Origin: Albugo candida
Taxonomy: Eukaryota; Oomycota; Peronosporomycetes; Albuginales; Albuginaceae
Reading direction: 5' to 3'
Assembly: GCA_905220665.1 (NCBI GenBank)
Contig: CAJNAR010000172.1
Coordinates: 62,001-126,000, forward strand
Length of the DNA: 64,000 bases
Part shown: positions 1 through 11,170 of the stretch, piece after piece
Layout of the letters: the number at the start of each line of letters is the position of its first letter
Numbering within the stretch: the first letter of the stretch is position 1
The notes under the pieces: generated by a model
Seen by the model: the letters and a program-made list of their open reading frames with translations, nothing else
Databases searched by the model: none
Told to the model about the DNA's origin: nothing
Made by a program: the position numbers and the translations under genes

Positions 1-324
1 CTTGGCCGGTAGTTGGCGGCGCTTGTGCTGCGTTGCTGGTGTCGTCGTGGTTTGTACTTGGGCTCATAACCTGCTCGATATAGACTTGCACTGTGATAAA
101 AGGATGCTATATTTAGGTTCTTCCTGCCTACAGCCCACACACTTTCGTTCTTTTAAGTGTTTTCTCCCCGTGATTTTCTCACCAATCAATCGTTCAGGAT
201 GTAGCCCTAACGCCTTGTCTATACTCTGCAGATACCAAAAACAAAAAAGGTTGTGTCGTCAGTCGCATCCCCAACCGTTTCATGTGCAGGTACTCATTCC
301 CTTTCAGCATACTTTGCACCAACA
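1..324 (-). mobile_element. Copia element D, 5' end only (LTR, primer-binding site, start of gag)
   Basis: Read on the minus strand, an LTR of about 253 bp (324 to 72) begins TGTTGG and ends GAGCA. It is followed with no gap by the primer-binding site ggttatgagcccaa (71 to 58). The ATG inside that site opens a frame beginning Met-Ser-Pro that stays open to the window edge, as in the gag genes of the other copia elements here. The outer LTR boundary is inferred from the TG..CA rule and the TGTTGG start shared with elements A and B; no second LTR is in the window. The rest of the element lies to the left. Confidence 0.6.
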
Positions 325-490
325 TTTCTTCTAAAAGGAAGATACAGGAAGCAGAGCTGCGTCAGTGATACGACGACTTCGGGCAGTTAGGATTGTCATA
401 CATGGCATTTGACTTGTATCTATTCTTATTTGTCATTGGTTTCATGTAAGAAGAAATATTATGATCGATTTTGGGCTAAGCTTTCAGCTT
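325..490. other. Short spacer between copia D LTR and MULE
   Basis: AT-rich sequence without a supportable gene or repeat boundary. Confidence 0.4.
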
Positions 491-524
491 AGGGTATTGA
501 TATCCCGACAGCTTTTTTTAAATT
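491..524 (+). repeat. MULE left terminal inverted repeat
   Basis: It starts agggtattgatatcccgaca and continues into a T-run and aaatt. It matches the reverse complement of 3578-3611 over its whole length with about two differences. Confidence 0.8.
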
Positions 525-729
525 ATAACATGTCTAGTTGAATTATTAATCTCATAACTTTTTCTTTTTTGCAAAACACATACATGATTTTACATCTCTA
601 ACTAAATACATCCATACACACCCTAAATTGTTGCTCCAATCGAGAATATTTTTTGATTGGCTAATACACAGAACGTTTCATCTGTGATAGGCTATTACTT
701 CTGACAATTTCCATCTGACACATAGCATT

Positions 730-890
730 TGAGCATCGGACACAGGAAAATGCAGGTGCAGCAATTGCGGAAAATTGGCCATAACAAGCGGTCTTGCGGA
801 AGTCCGGGTACAAGGTTAGATTCAGAACAAGCTTTGGTAAAAAAATCGATTTTTTGTTCACAGAATTATTTCTTAACACATTTTACTTTC
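730..890 (+). pseudogene. Orphan CCHC zinc-knuckle fragment, MULE-like
   Basis: A short frame starting after a stop at 730-732 encodes CSNCGKIGHNKRSC (from about 757), a CX2CX4HX4C knuckle. It is followed by about 30 unrelated residues and a stop. The knuckle closely resembles the one ending the MULE transposase 2.5 kb downstream, so this is probably the 3' tail of a second MULE transposase caught between the left terminal repeat and the left subterminal array. No other transposase motif is visible around it. Confidence 0.4.
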
Positions 891-1139
891 GGCCGTTAGT
901 GTATAATAACTTTTGCATCTTTACGACGCATTATACCTTAACAGACTGGCAATGAATCGTCTACTAGTGATAAGTCTTTAGCTCAGTTAAAGGTATCTTT
1001 CTCTACTAGATTTAGCGTTAGACGTAAATGACTTCAGTTAGTTAAAAATGTAAACATTTATTTTTTTAAAAAGTTGTGGGAGTAATAATCTAAGTAGGCA
1101 TGATGTAATTTAAAATGAGAAATAAGGGAACCTATGGAT

Positions 1140-1430
1140 TTTATACCACTTTTGTCAAAAAATATGGTTTATGTACCAAAAGTTAAAAAAATATGATTTA
1201 TATACCAAAATATGGCAAATTATGGTTTTTATACCAAACGTTAAAAAAATATGGATTTTATACCAAAAATTGGAGCAATATGGATTATATACCAAAAGCT
1301 GAAAAAATATGGTTTATATACCAAAACGAATATAACACGAGCGAAATTGAAAAAAAAAAGAAAAATACACCAAAAAGTCTGAAGTTTATTTAAAATTATA
1401 AAAAATATACCAAAAAGTCTGAAGTTTACA
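1140..1430 (+). repeat. MULE left subterminal repeat array
   Basis: About seven imperfect copies of a 27-30 bp unit built on atatggtttataccaaaa. Near 1367-1426 there are two copies of accaaaaagtctgaagttta. The same unit recurs in inverted orientation at 3370-3555, so the arrays form a long interrupted inverted repeat around the transposase. Subterminal arrays are commonly transposase-binding regions; that role here is inferred. Confidence 0.75.
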
Positions 1431-1599
1431 CATTCTTGAGTGCCATGTTGTTAGAATATTCACATCTGGCGACTATGACGACTGCCAGCAACGACGTTTA
1501 CGTTGATGAGACATAAGAGTCAAGTGACGGCTGTTCACCAGGGGACTGAGCATACGGGCGTGCATACTTTTACTCACGCGACTACGCCAGTCGCGACGA

Positions 1600-3303
1600 T
1601 ATAACAAGTGCAATCATTGAATACAACGAAAAAGTTGGACGAGTGTTTCGTTTCATATCGAACGACCACGAATGCTACAAGGTATTGTGGGTCGATTCAA
1701 ATTGCAGCTTCGCAGTCGCTTTTGCATATGGCAGGGGATTTGAGCCGCCTCAGACGTTCGTGTCGCACACATACGACGCAACGAGGGTTCACTTGGCTTC
1801 ATACGAAGCGGGTCGTAAAACAAGTCTTCCTACGTCGCTTTGATTGACTCGGCCCTCCAGTTCGTCGTTAACAAGGGTCGTGACGTTAGTCCAGCAGAGA
1901 TGCAGAAGAAGCTGATGGCTGATAGGCGTCGATCGATGTACCAGACTTGTGTCGACGCCTGCATTCGCCTCAAATCGCAACTCTTCGATGAAGATCACAC
2001 GCAATACCAGTTTATCTTGTCATACGTACACGAAATGAATAAGCGCGGACACAAGGCAGATATCACGTTGCGTGAGGAGAAATTTTTCGGGCTATCATCG
2101 TATACAAGCTCGGCATTCATGTGCTTCGCGAATTTGCAGATCGCGGTATCAATCTGGATGGCACATTTATGAAGCACAAATATGGTGGAGTCCTTCGTGT
2201 TGCTTGCTGTAAAAACAGCAACAATGGGGTCCAAATTGTCGCGGTCGCTTGGGTGTCAGGTGAGACAAAAGGCAATTGGTCATGGTTCCTGTACTTTCTT
2301 CTACGCTCTATAGAAGCGCCAGCATTTCGTCATCTCCGACCGTGACAAGGATATCATTCCAGAGATGCAAGTTAGAGCAGGTGACATCCCTCACTTTTTT
2401 TGTGTTCGTCACATGCTCGAGAATTTCAACGCCAAGTTTCGCAATGCGACATTGAAGGACCAAGCATGGAATCTGGCCATGTCCTTGACAGTTGCGTCGT
2501 TCGAACGGCGATCCAGTGAGTTGAAGAAACACAATGCAAAGGCGCTGCAATGGCTACCCGATGCAGACAAGCTCAAATGGGCTGCCGCGTATATTATACG
2601 TTGGGACCATGACTAGCAACAACGTGAAGTCTGTTAATAACGTCCTGCTTGATGCTAGAGAGAAGCCGCTTCTGGGCTGTCTTATGGCCGTGGAAAAGTA
2701 CATAGGTATCAAGTGGGCTGAATTCGTCGCCAAGTCGGCTTCATGGGGGAGCTCAAAGCTTACCCAAACAAGGAATTCGAGCGCAAGCACTATGTCTCTG
2801 TCGTTGACAGGATCGAAATCGTCCCGAGTTGCCTGTCATCCTTCGTGGTCAAGGTGAGGAAGGATGGAGAGATCCCTGTGGAGTATTCTGTGGATCTAGG
2901 TAATCCTGAAAATCCGCGTTTTTGTGGCTACTTTGGCGACATGAAAGGGCCATGCTCTCATCTCTATGCGGCCCTTCGATCCATCAACGAGCTCTCGCTA
3001 CTCAAGACTTTCTGCGATGTGTTGTGGACCAAGGAGATGTACCAGCGTGCTTACGACCCCATGGTAAAGATGAGTCCATGCGTGAAGATGGATGAAGTGA
3101 CGCGTTTAGAAAAGCACAAACCTCTCACGGTGTCAAAGAAGCGTGGTCGGCCGAAGAAGTCGAAGCGAATCGAGTCTCAGGCTGCCACAGAAGCTTTCAA
3201 GAAGAAGCGCAGCAACAAGTGCACTACATGCGGTAACTGCGGCCACAACAAGCGCACCTGCAAGGACCAATCTTTTCCTAGTGATAAAACAATATATTTT
3301 TAA
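1600..3303 (+). pseudogene. MULE transposase, frameshifted
   Basis: The reading moves between frames at least four times. Recognisable parts in order: an N-terminal region (about 1600-2130); the first catalytic Asp in DGTFMKHKYGGV (about 2154-2190) with VAVAWVSGE downstream; the second Asp in SDRDKDI (about 2334-2355); an all-helical insertion with HMLENFNAKFRN; then a SWIM-like segment FCGYFGDMKGPCSH (about 2920-2960) that lacks the first Cys of the usual CxC pair; and a C-terminal basic stretch with the zinc knuckle CTTCGNCGHNKRTC (about 3218-3260). The 186-codon end frame 2743-3303 is the longest intact piece. Family: MULE transposase (DDE, RNase H fold). The frameshifts and an in-frame stop show it is inactive. 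Confidence 0.8.
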
Positions 3304-3369
3304 TAATTTTACATAATGTTTAGACCTTTTCGTGTATTTTTTATAATTTTACGGTTTCGCCCGTGTAAT

Positions 3370-3560
3370 ATTCGTTTTGGTATATGAACCATATTTTTTA
3401 AACTTTTGGTATAAAGACATATTTTCAATTTTTTGTATATAAACCATATTTTTTTAACTTTTGGTATATAATCCGTATTTTTTTTACTTTTGGTATAAAT
3501 ACCATATTTTCAATTTTTTGTATATAAACCATATTTTTTGAAACAAGTGGTACATATTCT
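3370..3560 (-). repeat. MULE right subterminal repeat array
   Basis: About seven copies of a 27-30 bp unit (tttggtatataaaccatatt and variants), inverted relative to 1140-1430 and abutting the right terminal repeat. Confidence 0.75.
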
Positions 3561-3577
3561 CGAAAAATAAAAATGGA

Positions 3578-3611
3578 ATTTAAAAAAAAGTTGTCGGGAT
3601 ATCAATACCCT
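3578..3611 (-). repeat. MULE right terminal inverted repeat
   Basis: Inverted partner of 491-524. The core tgtcgggatatcaataccct is at 3592-3611. Confidence 0.8.
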
Positions 3612-6600
3612 TAAATTATTATAAAATCGTATGTAGGGGTTGAAAATATACATCAGTCTTGATTTCATCATGCTAAAAAAATTCTGACATCTATTTAAGA
3701 GCTATCGAATACGCCTTGCGCCTCAACTGATCATGGATAAAAATTGTGCGACGATTGCATGCGTCTTTTTGGAGAATATATCGATCGAACTGGCTATTAT
3801 CTTTATCAACAAAATGGAAAGATAGCCAGCCTGAGCACAAGTGTACTCGTATCAGAGGGACTGGTGAGGTATCCTTGAGCTTAAAAAGTACGCTGGCCTT
3901 TATGCGTTTACTTGCACTCTATACATTACTATTGTCGATATCTTTGAGAAGAAGAACTAGCTTGCTCTATAAAATCAAACGCACGTCCATTCCATCTACA
4001 GGCTGTCACATTTCAAATGAAATGGCTAAAAGGTTTCGGTAGGGACTTCCGGAGGTCTCTACGTTGTCCGCGTAAAGTCTTCATAAAAATTGGATGGCAA
4101 AATAACCGCTCTTATTAGGTACATTATCCGTTCACCTAATTACGTAGCTGGTAGTCCAGCTGGAATGAGCTTCAGCTTAAGCAAATGCAGCAACAGCTAC
4201 AGCTCTCTTCGCAAAGGTTATTTCCAGTCTTTTGATATCACTTTTATGAGTGGATATTTAGCCTTGGACTTGCTCCAATCAATCACAAGCTCAGGTACAT
4301 CTTCATAACTTCCCCACAATCTCCAATGTTGCTTTTATATTCGAAAGCCCGTTCCATTTCAACAGCACTTCGTATTGCTATGACGGCTCGTAAAACTGGT
4401 GAGTTCGTATTCGCGCAATTACATACCCTCCCTTTTACGAGCAATAGTCTCTAGATATTTGCCAACGTTATTTAAATAGTTTTTCTAGCACAAAAGTGCA
4501 AACAGGACAAGTATACCCATGTGTAACTCAAGTGAGCAGATCTCATCTCCTGAAAATTTGCTCGGATTACTTTGGCCAGTACTCACTTCTACCGCATCCT
4601 AATGATACGGCGTTTTCTGTACTTTATATGTATTCATACGCCTATCTCCCGGAGAGTTGCTCATGTTTCCGGAGTGTACCATTCACAAGGTGTTTAATTC
4701 AAGGGTAGAAGCGGTGGCACTAGCGTCATAGGTTGAAACCTTTAATTTATGTGTAATGGGATTATTTCAAATAATATGATCCCAATCATCTTGTTGCATG
4801 CTTTATACGCTCAGGTAATCCCTTAGGATTGACGTAGTAGCTCTTTTGTTAATATCTCTTTGGGATGACGGGGAGGTAATAAAGCAGAATTGAATAATGA
4901 GTTATGCATTCCGTTCGCCATGATCAAAATCGTGACATTGTGGTCAATGGTTTTGGAGATGCTCTATCGGTGCTTGAATTTATTTGTTGAGTCAAAGTTC
5001 CTAATTATCAGCTCTGTTACAGCTGGAATTTTTCAAACAAGCATAGGAAAAGAATGAAAGCGTCGCTAAGTTCGTTGTGAGCGATTTCGTCGACTTATTG
5101 GCGCTTTATTCAGCAACGAGACTGGCAAACGCGCAGAAGTAATTGAACTTACAATGGCACGTGCAATGACCCTGGTGAACCAGCATTATAGCCGACACCA
5201 TGTATTTACTATCCGACCTTTGCAGTGTCCATAATCCTGCGTATCTCTTGACTTCATTCCCATGATTATAGCTGCCTGCCGGATCAATGGGTCGGTATTT
5301 TTGCTTTTAGGGGAAACTAGGATCGTCTCATTGAGCTGTGTGACAGTTTGGCTACAGTTATTGTATATCCCTTTGATTATCCACTTCAGTCGATACCAAT
5401 CAAATAACTCTGAGTCTCTTGTTATACTCAAAGCCATCATTGAATACTGTGAAGGATTTATCTAAAACCAGCTAATGATCCCAGCTCCTGTGATTTAGAG
5501 ACCAATAATCACTCATCCTGTATCATATCTCTCGCTATTGATTCGATTCGACGTAATACAAGATCGTCGTTCTGGTTCCATTCAGGACGCATTCGTTTAG
5601 TCATCTATTGTTTCCACATCATCCCATTTATTGAGATGTATTCTTTTCTATGACCATTGTAGCATCTTCATGCTTCAGCGCTTATTTATGATATCGTACC
5701 ATTCAACAGCATTGCACTGCCATGGGCAAAATCTGACGTGCGAGAGCTAATCAAATTATTTGTATTGCATTGAAGACATCGTTGTTTCGGTAACTATTAG
5801 TCTCAAAACTGCTATGCTTATACTGATCTCTCGATTTAATCAAACTCACTGTTTCTTGATATACATACGCTAAAAGTTCGAAGCACTCTGATGCCAAGCT
5901 CAAGGTAGAAGAATTTATTATCTCAAAGCACCGACAAGACATATTGTATACAAATAGCTACAATAAATATTCCGCTAGATACAGTCAATCGTGTCTTACA
6001 TACCTGAGATCTTCTAGTCATAATCAGGCTGGCCTATGTCCTATAGTTATTTTGAGTCAGTGGTTGCGCCAAAACCGCACTTCAGGCATGCATCGAGTGA
6101 TTAGCTACGTCTGAAGGAGGAGAGCACCATTTCAGAGAGGTTGATACCTCCTTGCATGGAAGACATAGCATGAGTACAAGATGAGATATATATAGCCACA
6201 AATTTTTTTTATTGCTGCTCTACCTGTAGCGTTGCCAACAGCCATATTTTGCCCATTTTCTGGTTTGCTACTCATCCTTTTCTTTCACGTCTCGATAAAA
6301 ACTTCTCTTGACAAGACACAAAACATGATTGGGTGGGCCTTTTACCAGATAATATGCTGTCATATTCAAGTATGTCATTGAATGATGTATACATATTGTC
6401 GATCAGTTTCAGCTTGGAGTATTTTCCATCAAGCAACAACGAATTTACTTCACTTCGTCCTCATATTTAGCTGCATCGTGTACAAAACGTGCATCGAGAG
6501 AAGTTGCGAAAGAGCTACCGTACCTTATATCGCATAAAAGAGACACGGCAAAACGCGTTCCTATTGGTTCATATGATACCACGTGTTCATCATCAACCAT

Positions 6601-6631
6601 CGATACTAGATTTCACGAAACGATTCGAATC
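3612..6631. other. 3 kb without a recognisable gene
   Basis: Only short frames in all six phases (at most about 98 codons at 3746-4042 on + and 84 at 5186-5440 on -). The - frame at 5186-5440 has coding-like composition but matches nothing I know. No tRNA, LTR or terminal repeat was found. Probably decayed intergenic DNA. Confidence 0.4.
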
Positions 6632-7870
6632 ATGTTGAGCAGTACTTTCAGGATTCCTTTTCTCACCGCGTTTGTGTCGACGAGTGGGTATCGAAAGGCC
6701 AATTTTGTGGTGACATCATCTGGAATCTTGAACGTGACGGCTGAAAATACAAGAAAATTTGCAGCGTGTCACCAGTGTCTCGTTCTTTCCATAGGGATTG
6801 AAAGAATCGATTTGATTAAAGCCAGTAAGGCTTATAGACTGTACTGGGTCGATGTACATCATTCGAATATCATCAAAACGGTGATTTCTTATTGCACTGG
6901 TAAACGTCAATGTATCATATCAGCTCTTACAACCAAGGGATACATCCTCAATGATCCAACCCGGAGCGATTCTCGGCAGATTACCTTCACAAAATTGCCA
7001 AATACACTGGAGAATCATCTTCACCTACTCGCAAAGCAGATGCTGTTTGCAGAGACAGAAGTAAAAGCCGCTGGATGGACCGCAAATATAATACGAAAAC
7101 AAAATCCAAAAGTATTATTTAAACGCAAACAAGTTTTGGAAATTCCAGTTTTTTTTGATAGAGAATCAAAACCTTCTATAATTTCACATCAAGCTCCAGT
7201 AATCTCAAATAAGAAAACTGAGATCAAAATACGTACGAAAGACCGGCAAGGTTTTCTCGCGTCGCTCCGATGCATGATCATCCCATTGAACTTTGAAGAA
7301 GCTGTTTGTCGAGAATGTTTGGCTATGCATAGTGAAGCGTTAGCCATTCGAACATATCTTTTATTTTATAGGGAGTTACAAGGCTCAGCTGAGTTGTGCA
7401 TTTTTCGTAGCATTCACAAATACAAAGACATTATTGCCAACTGTAAGCAAACATTCTGCTCGGCAATTTATGACTGGCCTTTGGACGATTGTGAGAAAAT
7501 AACTTACCTTTTTCCAATGCATCAAGCGTCTGACGACGAGCACAACCAAAGGAAAGAAACCCATTCGCCGGTAGTTACGCATGAGAAAGCAAAGAGCTTG
7601 GAGCAAGTCAGACAAATCTTGAATCATATGGCTTATAAAAGTATGGCAAAGATCATTGAGAGGAAGAAATATTCAGAGGAGGCTTGGACATCAACCCACA
7701 CAACTAATATATTACGGCTAAAAAATCGCGACTGCATAAAAGTCCAGTCGGAAGAAAACTTTATTCTGAGATGTGTCGGTTGTATTCTCAAATATGTTCG
7801 CGAAACGCGTGTGGTGCTCGTTTCGTCAAGAAGTGAAGCACTGCTCCTAACTGATCCTTCTGACATATAA
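6632..7870 (+). CDS. Hypothetical protein, 412 codons, possibly a decaying gene
   Basis: An uninterrupted 412-codon frame opens with ATG at 6632 and ends TAA at 7868. I do not recognise a family. The first 19 residues are mildly hydrophobic and could be a targeting signal. Cys pairs occur in the C-terminal half (CRECLAMH near 230; RCVGCILKY near 388). The same frame reopens after the stop and stays clear for about 100 more codons to 8185, and coding-like sequence continues in other frames to about 8733. Either the stop is a recent nonsense mutation in a longer gene or unseen introns join the pieces. A segment near 8400 (IYSAQLQSDSPTQIW) weakly recalls the repeated IWN motif of RME-8/DNAJC13; this is too short to name the gene. 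The length without stops in AT-rich DNA argues that it is or recently was a gene. Confidence 0.45.
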   Translation: MLSSTFRIPFLTAFVSTSGYRKANFVVTSSGILNVTAENTRKFAACHQCLVLSIGIERIDLIKASKAYRLYWVDVHHSNIIKTVISYCTGKRQCIISALTTKGYILNDPTRSDSRQITFTKLPNTLENHLHLLAKQMLFAETEVKAAGWTANIIRKQNPKVLFKRKQVLEIPVFFDRESKPSIISHQAPVISNKKTEIKIRTKDRQGFLASLRCMIIPLNFEEAVCRECLAMHSEALAIRTYLLFYRELQGSAELCIFRSIHKYKDIIANCKQTFCSAIYDWPLDDCEKITYLFPMHQASDDEHNQRKETHSPVVTHEKAKSLEQVRQILNHMAYKSMAKIIERKKYSEEAWTSTHTTNILRLKNRDCIKVQSEENFILRCVGCILKYVRETRVVLVSSRSEALLLTDPSDI

Positions 7871-8733
7871 CCTCTTTGCCAATCATGCGAATTCCTACAA
7901 AGTCTAGAGGAAGCTGCCTGCGACAGATATATTACGAACCACATGACGAGTATAGAAATGGATCAGTTACGATCGGATCGCCAGAAGACTGAAGGGCAGA
8001 CTCATTATTGTTTTGTGTTGTTCCACCGGTCTCACTCGGTGAATAGATGTCTTACCGTCCTAAACAGGGCTTTTTATGAAGCTAGAAACTTAATGGATAT
8101 CTACATTATCACGGAGGTTTCACATTTAATTGCCATTTCAAACTTTCTGGGGAGGCTTTCAAGGCGTCAATCCAAGAGGTTATAAGGGGTCACACTAAAG
8201 CGTCATGTCAAAGGATTCAAGTTGTCCCTCAAAGGTTTTGTTGCGATCACCAGTACTATCCATCAACAGGCCCAGCTCATTCAACGGACGAAATTTCTAT
8301 CCACACATTTTCTCGGGATCACTCTTCAGTGGGGGTTTGGCCTCCTCAGAGTCATAAAATGTCTGCGAATATCGATATTTCATCCCAAGCCATCTATTCG
8401 GCTCAATTACAATCGGATTCTCCCACACAAATCTGGTCAAGGTATGACAATATCGCGTTTGTCCAGTATGAATGCGAAAAGGCAAAACAATCTGATTGTG
8501 TTAACTGTCTACTTCAACACACAGAAGTATTTTTCGCGTACAATGACGAATCAACTACAGAAGGTTATGTTTGGATGCGTCAGACATCATCACTCATTCT
8601 AAAATCTTGCGTTGGAAAGGATTGTTTGCGTCTGAAATATGACACGCGTCGAACTCAACTTGAGCGTCCCGTCGGACTTCGGCAACTGACAGGAGACGAT
8701 ATCTCTTCCACAAAAGCGCAGTTCCAGAAATAA
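7871..8733 (+). pseudogene. Probable continuation of the upstream gene, interrupted
   Basis: Frames 7871-8185 (same phase as the upstream gene, after one stop) and 8329-8733 (another phase, 134 codons) look coding: balanced residues, few low-complexity runs, Cys/Trp present. They are separated by stops and a phase change. I found no convincing GT..AG pair that joins them cleanly. Function unknown. Confidence 0.3.
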
Positions 8734-11007
8734 TCGTGTAGATCAAGGAATACATCAAAGCATTGTATGTCGCAGAGCTGCATTACTCAAACTGAAGCAA
8801 AGAAAGGTTTTTCAAGTAATTCTTTTTTGCAGCAATTGCGTTTGTGGTGTGAATACGATAGAATATCCCTGGTATTAAAACCATAGCATGATGTCTCGTA
8901 GCGGATGGTTCCTCATGCTGACGTACGAGAAGAACTCTACGCACGGCGATTTGACCGCTACGTTCATCACTTACTATGTCCAATAGTAGATCCATCAGCC
9001 GTACAATAAGGCAAAACCCATCGTGAGGAGCATATGAGTATGACGAGGAGCTGCACTCTGTTAGTTATAGACAACTTGTAGAATGAACGTATCGTTGAAA
9101 TCGGTGGCATTTTGAATGGAGATGTAGGTTGATACAAGCGCACAAGAACAAGCGTGCATTCACTTCGTCCGTCTTTATTGATAAAAAATATGTTGTGTTC
9201 GCAGCAAATTATTTCTGTTTCCATGATCATGAATTCAATGAAGCGCAGGTATCGCTTTGTCACCGGCACTGATATGTGACGTAATCATGATTCTATCAAA
9301 TTATGCGAATTTCATCTACCCAGGATATATACTACTCAGATACGCTTGATACTCGTGGTGATATTTCATCGACAATTTCCATGCGTACGATGGGCTCCTT
9401 GCACTCACATTTTGGCTTAACCGACATGTCATGGCGATAGAGAGGCTACATGGATATTGCACTGACTATTGTGATCACGTTTTTTTCTCAATCCACTGTA
9501 TCTTTCGGGATGAAGCTTGGAGTCGTGACATCTCCTATCCATACTTTATGACGTTAAAAAGTATGGCACTCAGGTAGAAAACAAAATTAAACCCTGCTCC
9601 AGGTTTCGTCGACCGAAACAGTTGGCTGTTTTTTGATGTGGCTTTGATCAGCTGAGACATTACTTTTCATATTTGTTCATCTTCTTCAAGTTTCACGAAT
9701 GACGAAGTTTTGTGCTGAACACACTCGGTGTAATTGGGATGCCGCTTTGACTAGTCATTGTAAAGAATGCAAGCGAGCGAGAGACACCGCGAGAACTTTG
9801 ATATATTCGATTTAAGATCTTCTACTACAGTGCAATGAGAAATCCTAAAGAATGTGACAAATTTCTTCTAATATGTTGAGAAAGCGACCAAAAATGCACA
9901 CGTGAGAAGCAATCTAGTGTCCTTCGATTGGAAAATGTATGTCAGGAAGTTGCTTGACTCATCAAGATAAACGCTTGCTGATATGAACAAAGGAGTGACC
10001 TATGCTGACCTCTCCTCCTCTTCTTTGACCATACTTCATCTCATGGTTGAATGCCCACACATTCGATGACACACTCGGGGAAGTAGGGCACAAAGCGAAA
10101 AATGAAAATCATAATCACCATTAGAGAGTCGTTCTTTAAAATCTACATGTATATTCTTACAAGCATTCGTGAAAGCTTTCGAGCAAGAATAAGCTTCTTG
10201 TCGGGAACGGCAATTGGACGCTTGAACCTTCCAAATATAAATGGAAGCAAGCTCAACGAAAGACGCTTTTTTTTGCTTACAATGAGTTTGGTATATAAGT
10301 GCCATGCAGATATACCACGGTATCACTTATATGGCACATTCGGGGTGAAGCAATGCGCTGAACGAAATGACCAGTTTCTATAATACATACGCGTTTGATG
10401 GCCATTTTACGGGAGCTAGTCCAAAAAAAAGATGCCAATAAGGTGCATGAATAGCGCGTGAAATGGCGGCACTGTCAAGGAGTCGGCACACCTTCACAAA
10501 GTGCTACACGGCGTCCACAAAAGAGGATCGAGCAGCAAGATGTGGCGAGATTGAGAGGCTCCACATTACGACCAAATATGCTGCTTTAATAAACGCAGAA
10601 AGACACATGTGCGCAGGATGGTCCATCTCTGAACAAAACTGGATTGATACATGAAGGTAGCTTGCTGTCAATATAAGTCATGATCATGAGCAACGTACTC
10701 AAGATGTCATGTATGAATTTCCTCTACAAAGACAACCTGCTATGTCACACTACACACTCAGAAACCATCACCACAACACTCGAACACAAAATTCGGGAGC
10801 CATTATCTGATCAGTTTTGTTTCAGTGACCATGGTACGCCACTAATTCCTAAGTACTCTTCTGTCACATGGATGAGCTGGTGATCATTTGATTGATGTCC
10901 TTCTACAACACCAATTAGAGAGATTACATACTACTACCACGCGTTCCTTTTACTACCCTCTAAATTTTTATGTTTATATATAAAATAACTAGACGATTCC
11001 TATCACT
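8734..11007. other. 2.3 kb without a recognisable gene
   Basis: No frame above about 100 codons on either strand, no transposon end seen, no RNA gene seen up to the tRNA at 11008. Confidence 0.4.
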
Positions 11008-11088
11008 GACAGCTTGGCCGAGTGGTTAAGGCGATAGACTTGAAATCTATTGGGGTTACCCGCGTGAGTTCAAATCTCACAGCTGTCG
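11008..11088 (+). tRNA. tRNA-Ser (anticodon UGA)
   Basis: A class II tRNA with acceptor arms gacagct / agctgtc pairing perfectly over 7 bp. The A box is ggccgagtggttaagg. The anticodon stem-loop agacttgaaatct has TGA in the loop. A long variable arm (ggggttacccgcg) follows, and the T arm has the B box gagttcaaatctc. The discriminator base G at 11088 follows the acceptor, and CCA is not encoded. A pol III terminator tttt follows directly at 11089-11092. The long variable arm and TGA anticodon identify serine. No intron. Confidence 0.95.
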
Positions 11089-11170
11089 TTTTAGTCTACT
11101 GACAGTGCTTTTGACCGCTCCATAACTACTGCATTACTCTGTCACCAGTAATAAATAGCTCGACATTCAT

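Larger units (their letters stand above)
491..3611 (+). mobile_element. Mutator-like (MULE) DNA transposon, decayed
   Basis: The two ends carry terminal inverted repeats of roughly 30 bp: agggtattgatatcccgaca at 491-510, then a T-rich run, matches the reverse complement of 3578-3611 almost perfectly. Inside are arrays of a 27-30 bp AT-rich repeat, in one orientation on the left (about 1140-1430) and in the opposite one on the right (about 3370-3555). A broken MULE transposase lies between them. Mutator elements usually give 9-bp target duplications; I could not match one here, so the true ends may lie slightly outside the repeats or the duplication has decayed. The left end has about 630 extra bases between the terminal repeat and the array. 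Confidence 0.75.

Noticed and set aside
2..334. 110-codon plus-strand frame at the left edge
   Set aside because: It runs antisense through a copia LTR and primer-binding site; composition follows the LTR.
1193..1393. 66-codon frame rich in Tyr, Lys, Asn
   Set aside because: Translation of the subterminal repeats only.
1140..1430. Evenly spaced repeats suggesting a CRISPR array
   Set aside because: Spacers are not unique, units are degenerate, the same array recurs inverted at the other MULE end, and the genome is eukaryotic with spliceosomal introns.
482..3620. A 9-bp target duplication for the MULE
   Set aside because: Flanks (ctttcagctt / taaattatta) do not match in any frame I tried.
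6632..8733. Naming the gene RME-8/DNAJC13
   Set aside because: Only one short motif resembles it; no J domain or repeated IWN motifs visible.
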